Positions 10,253 to 21,883 of a stretch of DNA of 64,000 bases are shown here, one piece after another (position 1 is the stretch's first letter; each line of letters opens with the position of its first letter). Both the position numbers and the translations under genes were made by a program. Source of the stretch: Lineus longissimus (Eukaryota > Nemertea > Pilidiophora > Heteronemertea > Lineidae). Where the stretch lies: assembly GCF_910592395.1 (NCBI RefSeq), contig NC_088314.1, forward strand, positions 17,459,998 through 17,523,997, given 5' to 3'. Under the pieces are notes generated by a model. That model worked only from the letters and a program-made list of their open reading frames with translations, did not search any database and was not told the DNA's origin.

Positions 10253-10609
10253 TCAAATGCGGAATCGCTTGTTAGTCTTATTTCTTCTGATGCCTCCTCT
10301 CGTAGAAGATATATCGGTTTTCTTATTATAAAAACAGGTCCTACTGCTCATCCAGGTAGGGTTTGATTCGCTACGTGTGAAGACAAATTTGGTATGTGCG
10401 TCCATACTCGAAGAATATTTTAGTGTTTCATCTTTACGGTAGTAATTCGTAACGTGACCTCCAAGGTTTCTCACCTGCAACATAGAAGAAACTGAAGGAG
10501 GTCCCACATTAACTAACAACCTTATGAGGCTTCTTCGTTCATTTATCAAAAACTGGCGTCTTTTGCAACCGCACGATCGACGAAGTACAGTCCGAGTCAC
10601 AATTGACAT
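10253..10609 (-). CDS. Uncertain coding segment, copy 1 (short form)
   Basis: The minus-strand frame contains LGGHVTNYYRKDETLKYSSS and a single cysteine near RTCFYNK. An acceptor-like TTCTTCTATGTTGCAG precedes VRNLGG; the same site could also be read as a donor (CAG/GTGAGA). In R2 to R5 the frame is open to 151 codons, while in R1 it begins later. I do not recognise a family. Confidence 0.25.
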   Translation of the reverse strand: MSIVTRTVLRRSCGCKRRQFLINERRSLIRLLVNVGPPSVSSMLQVRNLGGHVTNYYRKDETLKYSSSMDAHTKFVFTRSESNPTWMSSRTCFYNKKTDISSTRGGIRRNKTNKRFRI

Positions 10610-11275
10610 CCTTCCCGCTCGTACGCTCGCGCCAATGATCTCTCTATGTTTCTCTACGCGCGACTTACGCGCGACCCATGCGCTAGATAGCGAGTAAAGT
10701 CGCGCAAATGACGCAAATTAGGGTATGTCAATTGTGATTTGGGCTTTACGATGTACATCCTGTGCTTATTCATATACTCGACACGAGTAGATCATCTGTC
10801 AGACTTAGTCGTGGATTGAATTGTGTTGCAAATTCCAACGATTATCTCGCGGATAAAATGCATTTGCACATACTTCGTACTTCGTTCGAAGAGGAATCTT
10901 TTAACCCCTACTACGAACTGCAAAGATTCATCAATGCCTGGGCTAATTCATTTACTCAACAATCGTAATCATTTACCATATTGATCGAGTTGTACGAGGA
11001 ATCGTCGTTCTTTCAAAAAAGTCATCGATGAATTACATTATTTGAATACTTTGTACTTCGTCGTTCGGAGCTCTTCGAGATGGTTGCGAAACCCACCTAA
11101 ATTTCCCGGTGACATATCATACACATGTATATCGCACGATTCTTTTGTGACAATAAAGCATAAAAAATATTAATTTAAACCCTGACAAATAATCATTCAT
11201 ACGAAACTGCTAGTTTTGTCCGGTGATTGCTTCTCTGCAAAGGAACGAATACTTTCTGTTTTGAAGATAACTCAC

Positions 11276-11506
11276 ATCGTGATTTAGTCGTTTGTTTATT
11301 CAAGTTTGTAATCGCACATTTATCAAAAGCAATGATAAACTCGCAACGTTGCGCTCTTGCATCATAAACGAATTGTGATTTGTTCTTCTTCTCTCCTTTC
11401 CAATAAGTGTATCCTTCCTTTGCACACCAAAGTTTTGATTTCGACTTGAAAGCACTAATCAACTCAGTTTCGTCGTAATTATCGTGTTTGATAAACCAAA
11501 GTCGCT
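11276..11506 (-). CDS. Second exon of putative secreted gene, copy 1 (231 nt)
   Basis: The exon begins after CCTAAG with AG-CGA and ends at CGA-T before a perfect GTGAGT donor, giving 231 nt. It reads RLWFIKHDNYDETELIS, then KLWCAKEGYTYWKG, RCEFIIAFDKCAIT and TTKSR, with three cysteines before the donor. Its entry phase (two bases of a split codon) fits the one-base exit phase of the exon at 12150, giving a Glu codon at the junction. The frame would otherwise run on to 11193. I do not recognise the domain; it looks like a small disulphide-containing extracellular module. Confidence 0.5.
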
Positions 11507-12149
11507 CTTAGGTTGTTAAAATCATAAAAGGTGTCAAATTATGTTTATAATAATGAGAACATTTAAACCTAAGAAAGAAGCTTTATCGTAATACTGGGTC
11601 ATCCACTCACCAATAAAATCCCAAGACCTACAATACCCGACTTCTACTACAGCCTCGATGGGTAGAGCCTAAACAAGCGGGCATAATTGTAGGCCTTTCG
11701 CAGCCATAAAAGGGATGGGATATCTTGTCTCCGTTTCTTTCAATTGGTCCTTAATTGTAATATGAAAAGTTCCGCTGTAGAGTCATGATTATTCATGACG
11801 ATTACGTTGTTAGACTCTACCCGTCGAAGCGATGTTACAAATCGGGTATTGTGTGGCTTGGGATCTTATTGGCGATTGGACCCAGTATTTTTTCAAGAAA
11901 AATAATATATAGATGTTTATTTCGTACTACAAAAAGTACATGGGATTCGTGGTGCATATACAAAGGTAGTGCACAGTGCAGGAAAAAACAAATAAACAAG
12001 AAATGACCAATTTAAGGGCCTAAATTACTTACATATGCATAGTGGTTTACAACATTGATACCTTCCACTAATTCACCCGACACACAATAAACTAATGATG
12101 TCAGTAATTTCCGATCGATTCAAGATCTCATTGCCCGCATTCCTCGTAC

Positions 12150-12378
12150 CTAGTAACTCCCAGATGTTAACCCCCCTCCGTTCAAGCAATTCATTATGAG
12201 CATAAGGAACCAGCTGCTTTCGCATTATATCCTGATGAACCTTCCTATCGCAACTGTATTTGTGACACACATGAGTGAAAGTATCTTCGTTCAAATTGAC
12301 CCCAAAAGCCGAAAACGACAACAATACAAAAACAAATTTGTAGAAACGTGTGTTTGCAAGGCCTATTTTGCTAGCAGA
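12150..12378 (-). CDS. Signal-peptide-like exon, copy 1
   Basis: The open frame contains a basic stretch followed by FYKFVFVLLSFSAFG, then NLNEDTFTHVCHKYSCDRK and NIWELL, where a donor CTAG/GTACGAGG occurs in every unit. This resembles a signal peptide joined to the start of a mature secreted protein. No in-frame ATG lies between the upstream TGA and the hydrophobic run, so the start codon must be in an earlier exon, or this is an internal hydrophobic segment. In R1 the possible acceptor GGCCTAG seen in the other units reads GGCCTTG, which would remove that site. Confidence 0.42.
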
Positions 12379-13472
12379 TCACATTAATTCAAAAGTTATC
12401 TTTTACCTACCTCCGCGTCGTGAAATGACTAAAACAAGAAGCAAAAATGTATTGACTCATAACACACAAAGCGTCTAATGCGTCTACTCGATTTTTTAGG
12501 AAAATGATTATTTCAAAAGTTTTGTGCTATAATTGGATTTTAGCCTTTGGCAAGCATAACTAGGCGTTTTTCTAATGTGGTGATCACATAATTTGGCAAT
12601 CATCAAGCAATGGTTTGTTGCAAATTAAAAAAGTTTCGTTCTTGAATAGCTGATATACACATTTTCCTAATTTCCGTCCAACGGCAGGACGTAACTTCTC
12701 GCCATTGGGGGCGGTGTCAACTTACTGATTTTTCAAAACTAGCCTGGCTGGTCAACGTGACCGGCGATTTAAACCATTTGTACCACAGAGGAACGATTAT
12801 AGTTGCAAGAAGCAGCAAAAAAACCGCTTGTTTTCGCCGCGCTTGTAGGAATACCACACTAAAAGTGCGGATTATCAATATGCTCTGCGCCGTGAAAAAT
12901 CCTTTTCAAACAACGTTCATCAATGATAAAGCAATTAAATGGCGAAAAAATCAGTTTAATGTACCAAGTCGGCAGAAGTCACTAGGTTACATTTCTCGGG
13001 AGCTTCTTGATCAGGTTACACAACGAACCCAAGGCTACACGTACAGCTTTCTTTAATTCTCTTCGAGCATGCGTGACCACTGCCTGGCTGACGAGCAGTC
13101 AAACTTCGACGCAAGGTGATTTAATTTTGACAGTGTTGCATAGAAATATCTTACAAGCAGAACAAAAGTTCACCTTGAAAGAAAACATCAAGAAACTTGC
13201 AGATGATCAGTTTGCTAGTTTCGGATTGCCTACAAGGGAGGCAGATAGACTCCGATACCTGAAAAATCGATAACTACGTCCAAGAATTCAATTTGACGCG
13301 CATAATACGTCGTGTTTGCAAACTTTTTATGGGCAGTAATTGAAGAAGAAAGTAGTATTTCAGCTAGTCAGGAGTAAAAACTTTTGAAATTGAAGTAGCA
13401 AACAGTTTAGTAGAAAATTTCTCTTACTTGAATGATTTATTCAAATAGCTTTACCAGCTCTAACCAGAAAAT

Positions 13473-13503
13473 GAACGAACGAGCGAACGTACGAACAACG
13501 AAA
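13473..13503. repeat. GAAC tetranucleotide repeat, R1
   Basis: Imperfect GAAC/GAGC units; the pattern differs in each unit (27135, 36510, 47206, 61252), as expected of a microsatellite. Confidence 0.7.
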
Positions 13504-13991
13504 AGGAAACTCCTCTCACCGTACGTCTCCAGGTGATACCTAAGGATCCTAAGCAGACTGTTGTCTTTAGCTCTCAGGGATCGCCCGGGGTCGAAGGATG
13601 GGAGGAGCTCAGATATGTCAGCAAGTCCGTTTTTGCTTTGTAGATGAGTAGCATAGCTGCCTTGAACTCTGTACCTTTACAGATTGTAACCAGTGGAGAC
13701 TTCTCAGCACGGTGGTAATGTGTTCGCGTTTAGGTGTCCCTATAATTACTCTATGCTGCATGATTCTGCACCTTTTGTAGCTTGTCAATGTACCTTCAAA
13801 GAGTTTTCGTGGATTCATCCACCTTGCAACCCCCTACCGTATAGTTCCTAAAAAAATTTTGATTTCCTGCTGCCTACTATATCTAGCACTGAACTAGCTC
13901 CCGAACGGGTTGGGACATGTCATGCAGAGTTTCTGAGACCGGGTGCACTGTTCAATAGATTGGTATAAAGAATGAAGACATTATCGTAATA

Positions 13992-14174
13992 ATGGCGGTG
14001 TCGGCAATCACTGGTTTGGAGTGTATGTGTCGGCCGGGTGAACAGCTGTTGCATTGTCCAGTTTTGTGTGTTTTTCCTGTTTTGGACAAAAATCAAAATA
14101 TTTCGAAAATGAGCTGGCTATACTTCATTTTTTATCGCTTTCTCCTCGAACATTGGCTATGGTGCTTCACGTGA
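13992..14174 (+). CDS. Short plus-strand ORF, 60 codons, copy 1
   Basis: An ATG in good initiation context (A at -3, G at +4) opens a 60-codon frame starting MAVSAITGLECMCRPGEQ and ending in an aromatic-rich stretch, SWLYFIFYRFLLEHWLWCF. A donor-like CG/GTGAAC occurs within it after the CRP codons. It is the only plus-strand frame kept with an ATG and equal length in all five units. It could be a first exon or a small protein, but near-identity of the whole units makes conservation weak evidence. Confidence 0.22.
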   Translation: MAVSAITGLECMCRPGEQLLHCPVLCVFPVLDKNQNISKMSWLYFIFYRFLLEHWLWCFT

Positions 14175-14280
14175 AAATCGATATTTTTGATTTTACTCTA
14201 AGAACATTTTTTTAAATCGCTGTTTTTAGTGATTTGGGGGTCTTGTTTGAGATTTTTACTTTGGGGTGGCCTCAAGAGCT

Positions 14281-14464
14281 CAGATTGAGCGTGACCCAAG
14301 GACATTTTCATCGGCACCAACAAACAGACTGTTATAGTAATCCAGTCTGGATATGACCGTTGATGCGTTAGATTTTTTGTCGCTTCTCGAATAAGAGGCT
14401 TTCGCATGCGGCTAATGTTTCGGATTTGAAATGTTGCAGATACTAGACTATATACCTTGTTAAC
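14281..14464 (-). pseudogene. Non-LTR retrotransposon RT fragment, copy 1
   Basis: Same RT segment as at 27940. The first block (IRNISRMRKPLIREATK) is open here, and the SRLDYYN block is preserved one frame away, without the extra bases seen in R0 and R3 to R5. Confidence 0.75.
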
Positions 14465-14627
14465 CATGATATATTTCATATATTATTTTCGGAAGCCAAT
14501 AAAGCGTAGTCAGTTGGTTCGTCATCGTAGTGCATGCAACATAAAGTCATCGTCGTTCGTCATCGTAGTGCATGCAACATAAATCTCAGTTATTTGTATA
14601 TATGGTAGAATCATCGCGAGTACTCAC

Positions 14628-14787
14628 AATCTCGTTCATATAGCCTCTTGATCTCTTCTATTTCGAGCTTGGCACGGTAAATTGTCACTCTGGCAATTTT
14701 TCCCCCAAAATCATGTTTGCATTTCTTTTTACGTTTCAGGCATGAACCTGAACGATAGTTTTGACATCCTATTACAGTTTCAATTGC
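14628..14787 (-). pseudogene. LamG-like exon copy 2, C-terminal piece
   Basis: This piece holds the closing motif IARVTIYRAKLEIEEI and the GTGAGT donor at 14622-14627. It is severed from the rest of the exon by the insertion at 14788-15421, so copy 2 cannot encode an intact domain unless the insertion is spliced out, for which I see no clear site pair. Confidence 0.7.
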
Positions 14788-15421
14788 TAATTCTAAAATA
14801 CCTTGGTACCGTAAAGTCAACTTTTAAATGGAAAATGCATAAGCCTCGTTCTGAGAGTGGAGTGTTTTGGACACGCAACCAAGATGCTCTACCAAAGTTC
14901 CCTCGGGTTGCACTAAAATGTGGAACCATGCACACCGCTCACTTCAGAAGTTTGAGGCTCTCAAAACACTGCTTCAAACACAAATCAGCCAAGGAAGCAT
15001 CAACCACCCTAAGTTTTTTAATGAGCACTACACATATTTGCTGAGAAAAACGCTCCAAATAGCCCATTTGCGCGGATTTTAGCGTCACTTGAGCGAGCCG
15101 ATCCGGACTTCCTATACGGGCTGCCGTAACATAATGTAAACAACGGCGCTACCGGCGCTCCGGGCAGGCGATGGATGGAATTTGCCAAATTCGCACATAT
15201 TCAAGTTATTTCGTGGCCTATCTTTTTAAGTTTGAGGTATTTTAGAATAGAAATTGAACCCTCGGCTTCGGACCTTGGTTGAGTTACCAAGACACTCTCG
15301 GGTGGAGCTAAAATTTCGTCCAAACCCTCGCCTATCGGCTCGGGTTTGGACTGTATTTTAGCTCCACCCTCGAGTGTCTTGGTAACTCAACCAAGGTCCT
15401 CCGCCTCGGGTTCAATTCCTT
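14788..15421. mobile_element. About 634-bp insertion within LamG exon copy 2
   Basis: The sequence leaves the exon after CAATTGC and returns at AAACTAGC. Near the left edge ATTCTAAAATACCT (14790-14803) is the inverse complement of AGGTATTTTAGAAT (15235-15248), suggesting an element of about 460 bp with 14-bp inverted ends. The palindrome at 15252-15417 follows immediately. No coding sequence was recognised. No clean target duplication can be defined because TTCAATT occurs at both edges within different contexts. Confidence 0.65.
15252..15417. repeat. 166-bp long palindrome
   Basis: The segment starts AATTGAACCCTCGG and ends with the complementary CCTCGGGTTCAATT. The arms stay complementary almost to the centre (about 15333-15337), with a few mismatches and a short loop near CCTATCGG. 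It would form one long hairpin, typical of foldback elements. Confidence 0.85.
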
Positions 15422-15853
15422 AAACTAGCTCTTCTAACGACGACATTACTTCGGATCAACCTCAGTGTCCTGCCATTCATTGAGGGGTTGCATGTTAAAC
15501 TGGACATTTCGCATCTTAAAACGAGCAACAGCCAACTGGCAGCAAAAAGAGCCAACTCAAAATATTGTTTCCTGTTATCATAGCTGTTGCCTGTGAGCAG
15601 CCAAATACTTATATAAAGTTCAGTACCTTTTCCTATATAAACATATAGCGCGCCGTCTCCTTGAGTGATTTTCATTAGTGCGAAACCTGTCGCACAAACA
15701 TTTGGTCGAATGTAGAGCATTATACTCATCCAACCTGTCTCAAACAGTGCGACATCCGGTACTTTGACACATTGACGGGATTTATGTTCATTGAAAGACA
15801 TAACCTTCCCAAATAAAGAAGAGTTGACGTATGACGCCTCCGAACTGAGCATT
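15418..15853 (-). pseudogene. LamG-like exon copy 2, N-terminal piece
   Basis: The 3' splice site and opening motif (GKVMSFNE, VKVPD) are intact, but the reading frame runs into the insertion after RRASL. Its sequence RLIRSNVVV shares variants with copies 5 and 6 rather than copies 1, 3 and 4. Confidence 0.7.
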
Positions 15854-15964
15854 CTGAAAGAAAATTTGGCTTATTTTACTTGAGACCTTTTCAAATTATT
15901 GTATATAGTGGTGGATTGGCTCCATCGAGAATCCATTTGTATTCTAAAATCAAGGGACCTGTAG

Positions 15965-16285
15965 TCATTTCGGATTCCCCTTTGGCCAAAACTCTTTGAT
16001 TTCGGTCCTAGTTTTGTCATATCCATTCGATGTTGCCTCAAGGACAGTAGGAGTTTTGTGTGTGTGCCTAATGAAGACCACGTTTTTTCGTTTCGTACAT
16101 CCAGGTTGATTTAACTTTCCATCCAATACACGCAACCTATTTTCTCTTCTGTTTCCAGGTTCTATTTGGTTAAAACACTGATAGCAGTTCAAACTGATGT
16201 CTGTATAATCAGAACTCCTCAACATAAAAACACCGGTTTCATAGATTTTAGTTGCACATACATGTATTTTCACTTTTTGAAACAC
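15965..16285 (-). CDS. Cys-rich CYQC segment, copy 2
   Basis: Same 106-codon frame as copy 1, with three residue differences (F to Y, N to D, C to R at the RLCVLDG cysteine). Loss of that cysteine here would unpair a disulphide if the module is real. Confidence 0.38.
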   Translation of the reverse strand: MFQKVKIHVCATKIYETGVFMLRSSDYTDISLNCYQCFNQIEPGNRRENRLRVLDGKLNQPGCTKRKNVVFIRHTHKTPTVLEATSNGYDKTRTEIKEFWPKGNPK

Positions 16286-16624
16286 CGTTCACCGACATTC
16301 GCAATCCATACTACGCGTCGATATGTGTGATAGAAATATGTATTGTACGAACCTGAGATCTGGATCAGAACCATCAAACGCCCAGTTGTAATCAGCTAAA
16401 GATTAAAATGATTATATTTATCGTATACTGGGCTGTTAAAAAGATCTCTCACGCATTTAGACTCTTTCACCAGTCTCCACCATTCACTCATTACGGAGAC
16501 TGGTACGTGTAGGCATTTCACTCATCATGAACTCGATGGGAATACCAGAGCGCTCAGTATCGACAATGCATCCACTGTATGCACTGAAAATGTATGGCTC
16601 GCCTCGGGTAAATCAACGCGGCAT

Positions 16625-16660
16625 CCTCGATCCTCCGCTGCGCGGCGGATAGGGTCGAGG
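16625..16660. other. GC-rich inverted repeat
   Basis: CCTCGATCC and GGGTCGAGG pair around an inner TCCGC/GCGGA stem. In R1 the left arm reads CCTCAATCC, weakening it. It does not fold as a tRNA. Confidence 0.5.
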
Positions 16661-16990
16661 TTACCTGGACTACCACGCATTGTATCTAAACTTGAAATGG
16701 ACCCGTGGAGAAGTACTTGTTTGAAGAGTGTGAAAAGGTGATGGATTGATCATTTACACCTGTCCTGCTGTCGCGATGAGAACAACCATGAAATGACATC
16801 CGACGACGTTAGGACCTAGGTCTTTTGCCGTTAAATGTTCATCTCCTCAGGTGTATTGTAGTCAGGAACTGATTTGGTCATGTTTTTAGTTTCTGGACGT
16901 GCTCATCAAAAGTAGCTTTGGTCAGACATTGATCTCTTCATGTTGGGATACCGGGGGCAACGTATAATATCACATAGGCACGCATGGTCA

Positions 16991-17317
16991 TTAGTGTTTG
17001 GATGCATGCCATACTCCAGCGCGGTGATAGAAGTCAAAATGTCTGCTTTGGAGCCTGATTGTATACAACTTCCTTGGGTTCAGCAGGTCAGAAGGAACAG
17101 GCTGCTCTGCTGAAGTTAATATTTGAAAAGAAACAAAACGTTGCATCAGAATAACATGTGACCAACATCCGTGCCACATTTCAAGGCGATACAACGTCCC
17201 AAAGTGAGACGTAACTCGTCCCCCATCCAGTAGTATTATAATAGAAGATATACATGTATAAGGGCAACAAAGGTTCATCTTTCTGTGTGCGTGTATCTTC
17301 TTGCATGTATGCCACAT
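16991..17317 (-). CDS. Uncertain coding segment (108 codons), copy 2
   Basis: Equivalent to 3606-3932, with three residue differences (I to F, F to L, N to D). Confidence 0.25.
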   Translation of the reverse strand: MWHTCKKIHAHRKMNLCCPYTCISSIIILLDGGRVTSHFGTLYRLEMWHGCWSHVILMQRFVSFQILTSAEQPVPSDLLNPRKLYTIRLQSRHFDFYHRAGVWHASKH

Positions 17318-17803
17318 GCATGAACATTTTACACAGGGAAAAGGTGTTTTTTAGACAAAATATCTAAAAGACATATATTTGACATCTATGATATAAGCCT
17401 ATTATAGACATCAGCCAGTTGACTCTACAAATGTATTAAACACTTGGCAGATGCAAATGTATTAGGCACCTGACACTCTGGCAGCAGAGGGAAATATTTC
17501 GGACGTTTCATTTTAAGCCAGAAAATCAACATTACACATGATTGACAGATAATTGACGCTGGTATGCTGTAGAATTTTCGAGGGGTAAAATTTTCCTAAT
17601 GTGAAATAGAGCTCTAGTGTCAGTCGCTGTATTGTAGATGCCTTATGATGTACTCAAATCAACTGTGTCACTAATCCTAGAGAACACGAACATTGGCATT
17701 AGTTAGGTCAAACTCATTTCATTCAGTGGTGCAAAAAGTGTAAGGTGTAATTACAGTCTAAATCACAATTGACATCCTATTTTGGGTTGCGGGCCGATAT
17801 GAG

Positions 17804-18184
17804 CTAATTGACCAGCGTATACGCGGGCAATCTAACCCCTACTCCGTATGGTTTACGATTATGAATCGAATTTGAATTCAACTTTCTGCAATACTGAGGT
17901 GTGGAATTATTGAGAAAAGCAAGAGATTTTCGCGGAAGAATATTTTCGCGAGCCTGACCTACTTGCAAAATTCGGGAGGTTCTTGACATTTTCAGAGCCT
18001 CTTGCGGTTCCATATGCGAAGCCCATACAAATTCCGTCTCGCAGGAATATGGTCCTAAATGGCCATCAAAAAGCTTACGTTTCAAAAGAGCCGTCGCCAC
18101 AACTATTTGATACATGAATAAAAGCCTCATCCACGTTGTTGAACCCATTTTTAATTGAAGTTTATCCCGTTTGCTGGCAATCAT
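17804..18184 (-). CDS. Candidate first coding exon with hydrophobic leader, copy 2
   Basis: Same leader and ATG as copy 1. The frame is longer because a TAA (GTTAAC on the plus strand) is changed to GTTTAC, but this lies beyond the donor candidate after SRILQ. Confidence 0.33.
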   Translation of the reverse strand: MIASKRDKLQLKMGSTTWMRLLFMYQIVVATALLKRKLFDGHLGPYSCETEFVWASHMEPQEALKMSRTSRILQVGQARENILPRKSLAFLNNSTPQYCRKLNSNSIHNRKPYGVGVRLPAYTLVN

Positions 18185-19221
18185 TCTTAGTGCTACATCT
18201 CATCGACTATAGTCATTGATATTTCTTGTCTTCGCGACCAGCTTCTCGCAATATCTAATTGCAGCAGATTTTGGTCTGTTTAGGAGGATTTTCTACTGTT
18301 CCCATCAGTCCAGAATCGCGACGCAATTAGACGTTGATTTTCATGAAAAAAATTGTATTAAAATGCGGTAGATCGGAATAACGCGCCGTGATTTTCTCGT
18401 CAGACTCGCGGCATGTTGCCATCAGGTAGTTTGGGTGTTCCTCCCGTCTGGTTGACTGTCTGTCCCAACGCTCGCCCGATCTGACAACGTCTATGCATGG
18501 ATTTCCCAAGGCTACCACTCCCTCAAGATGTTAGTGTTGTTGAACTATCTCCGAACTGGTATGGAAATTGATTGGAGGGGTCTAAGATCTTGGCTTGCTC
18601 AAAAGGATTTCGTGATCGGTTGTGTGATACCCATCTTCTATTCGGCATGTCCTGAAACATGAATGGATTTTCCTCATTGCGATATATGCCCGCGCTCACA
18701 TGTCATTATCCGAGCAAATGCTGCAGAGAACAGTACTGAGCTTGTTAATACAAAATGCAAAATGCAAGTTAGAGACAATATATCATTTCTGTATCCTGTT
18801 CTCTTTGTGTTTTTTGATTTATTGATCCCTTGTGAAACATTGATTCTGGTGAAATATACTAAATTAATGTGATCAGAAGTGCTTTATCAATAACAGATCC
18901 GTCGAATGAATACATATTTGCATAATGACAACTGAAAAAAATGCCCGAATGCATAAGTCATACATTCGTACGCCTATGTACATGTTTGCCGTGGACCCAA
19001 GGCTCATTCACAACTTTCTCTAACTTTCCTAGGATTTGTGATTTCGAATGATATTATGAAATTTGTGATTTTTAATATTGTGACCTAAATGTATATAACC
19101 ATGGTCGGCCTGCAACACAATGAGTTGGTGACTTTGACATAGACATCTGCAACACTTCATGCCTAATCTGAAGGTTAAAAGAATACAAATGTATATATCT
19201 GATGCATGTTTTCGATGAAGT

Positions 19222-19413
19222 TTACAATTCATCAAAGCCTCTACCATGCTGGTGTGTGGATTCCCTTGCCAGTAGCAATAAGCCGCCGGAATAGTTTGTG
19301 CCTGTCGAAACTGAGAGGTGAATGGATTGCATACCACCTCTCATCCCAAACTCCATATTAGCTTGATAACGAGGTTCAGGCGATTCTATTATGACCCGTC
19401 TCAGCACATTCAT
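19222..19413 (-). CDS. Uncertain coding segment, copy 2 (63 codons)
   Basis: Equivalent to 5706-6035 but with the extra A that ends the frame after RGFDEL. Confidence 0.2.
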   Translation of the reverse strand: MNVLRRVIIESPEPRYQANMEFGMRGGMQSIHLSVSTGTNYSGGLLLLARESTHQHGRGFDEL

Positions 19414-21151
19414 TCAATTTGCAAGATCATGAATGCTCTCTTTCACAAAACGTAAAATGAACTCTGGGATTTCTAGTCAGAGAAGGCCAAAGAGAAAATG
19501 CTGAGGGGATGAATTTTCCGATGTTATTCTTTATTTTAAAACTAGTAATGAAATGTACAGATGGAAATAAAACGTATTATTTTCAGCAACAAGAGCTACT
19601 TGCCCTTGTTCCTGTATCACTTTAAAATGAAATTCAGAAATAATACTACTGAAATTAGTATTGTTTACTATAGAAAGAAGTGATAAAACGACGAATATTC
19701 AAGGAGCAGGAGTAAGCTTTTTTCCAAGTTAAGAATGTATAGCATACGACACCTTGTAGAAGCTTGTATGCGGACATCTTGACGCAAGGGCCCAACGCGC
19801 CGCGTAGCGGCAAAAAAGCGAAGCTGGCGAAACATTTATAACGGGTCACCGTCACTTATTATTGGACTTATAGCGCATTTACGGGGTTGCAACTATTTTG
19901 CTTTATAGTGTCACCAGGAAAGAAAAGCATGCGACCTAACGCCGATCTATTTGTATAAAGTGATAATTGGAAGGTATATAGTAGGAAATATCAATAAAAT
20001 AATCATTCCATGTCGTCTTTTGAGGGCATTTTTGATTGTAAAAAATATATGTGTACGTCACCGTAGTCTCTGCAATGATAATTTTATCAGAGCAGTCTCG
20101 CGCAAGTAGAAGTTCTTTACCTATTAGTTCTTCACTTATTAGTCTCAACGTCTGGCGCAAAGCCAGACGTTTTCCATTACGATTTCACTACGATGTTTGA
20201 CAAGAAGGAGCAGTGCGCGAGATATGCTAATGAGCAGACTTCCCTCGCTTGAGTTTCTGAAGAATGTTCCATATCGCGCTAAGCTCATCACTCATTCACT
20301 GATGCTGATTATGACATGCGTGCAACGGTAGGTATCTGCTCCCCAACTTCCACCCTAATACGGTACAATAAGTTACCATTTGATGAGAATGGGACAATGC
20401 TCTCACTGTGTATGGAGTCATAGGGATAAGAAGACATTATTCATTAGTGTTGGTACAAGTGATTTTGCCCAAAAAGCATGCGCATTCAAAAAACAAAATA
20501 TGCAAGGTATCACGTACATGACCATGACGACGTGCAGAAAGTGCACTGGCCAGTACATACCCTATGGCTATGTACTAGTAAACATGGTAAACATGAACAA
20601 CATCATTATTCATCAGCAGTTCATTTTACTCCGAGCTTTTCCTGAAACATATAGCCATGATGATTAGGCCTACCATGTACCATGACCAATAACAGCACTA
20701 GATCATATGTCAACAAGTTCACATGAACCGTATAATCCCGCATGGCGCATGTGGGGCATGCGTCTAAACCAAAGCCCCAAAATCACTTGTTTTGGTCTAT
20801 TTCACTTATGTTTCCCCCGTCTCCCACCCCAGTCCATAATACATTTACAGTTTACAATCCCCGATCATGGTCCAACAAAAGGTCATCGGTTGACTAAAGG
20901 AACACAACTGTTCAATGGATTTATAGTTGAATGCGATCAAACTACGTCTTTTCAATCGTGGATTGTAAATTTAACCCCATGGGCCTAGGGAAGGCCCTAT
21001 AACAATACTTTCGACACAGTTATTATCTCCGCTGCCTCCACCATGTTACACACAGTGCTCACTGCTGATTCTAAAATGCGCCACCTAGTCAAAACAGGAC
21101 ATATGTTCTTCTAGGAATAGATCTCTTTCCAATATTTCGTCATTCCAGTTC

Positions 21152-21883
21152 CACTATCGTCATCACCTCATCATACTTTCATTGACATTACAGGCACACA
21201 TCCACAGAGCACTCTTCAAATCATCTACACAGTGGTTATCCAACTAGGATTATAAAGGTAATTTCTTAGCCCCGCACAGTGGGTTTCAGTTTTGATAAAG
21301 GGGCACTATTGCTAGCAGCTAGGTAGGCAAGATAAAGTTAGCCGAAGTAGCCGATAGGGGTCTCTCACCCCTCAAAGTCTGTCACAACTATTCAAGCTTG
21401 TACAAGGAATACATGCAGCGCTGACTCTAACAAGACCCAATGGGAATGTCGCACAGTCATCTGTCAAAAACAAGACCTATGTTGTGGTATGATCTCTTGC
21501 CAATATTTAATAATTGCACTATCGTCATCACCTCATCATACTTCATTGACATTACAGGCACACATTGACATAGACCACTGTTGCAATCAACGACACAGTC
21601 GCTATCCAAGTAGCATTATAGAGGTAATTATCATTATCATACCTCATTAGCATGTGAACCAATCGCGTCGCGTCCTTTGCGATCACGGCAAAGCCTCATG
21701 GAATAATGTCTTTCACCGTTGAATAATTTTTCATATTCCATGCCTACAACTTCAATTTCTTCATATTCCATGGCTAGAAGTTCAATACTAATATAATATC
21801 CAAGATAAAGTTACAAGAAGTAGTCAATAGGGGTCTCTCACCTCTCACTGTATGTCCACACTATTCACGCTTGTACGAGGAAT
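21152..21883. repeat. 366-bp tandem duplication, diverged
   Basis: Two successive copies begin CACTATCGTCATCACC at 21152 and 21518 and later share GATAAAGTTA and GGGGTCTCTCACC blocks. They are clearly diverged from each other, unlike the units. R1 has only one copy. Confidence 0.65.

Larger units (their letters stand above)
2469..15853. repeat. Tandem unit R1, 13,385 bp
   Basis: This unit is core DNA plus a long cassette at site A (6403-9272) and the hairpin-bearing insertion in its terminal LamG exon (14788-15421). Removing both leaves about 9.88 kb. Site B is empty (GC at 13897-13898). Stretches between the listed exons, such as 2901-3605, 3933-4466 and 5340-5700, show no recognisable gene and are near-identical to the same positions in the other units. 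Confidence 0.92.

Noticed and set aside
16600-16690. GC-rich hairpin resembling a tRNA-like fold
   Set aside because: No A box or B box (GGTTCGA) and no cloverleaf could be drawn.
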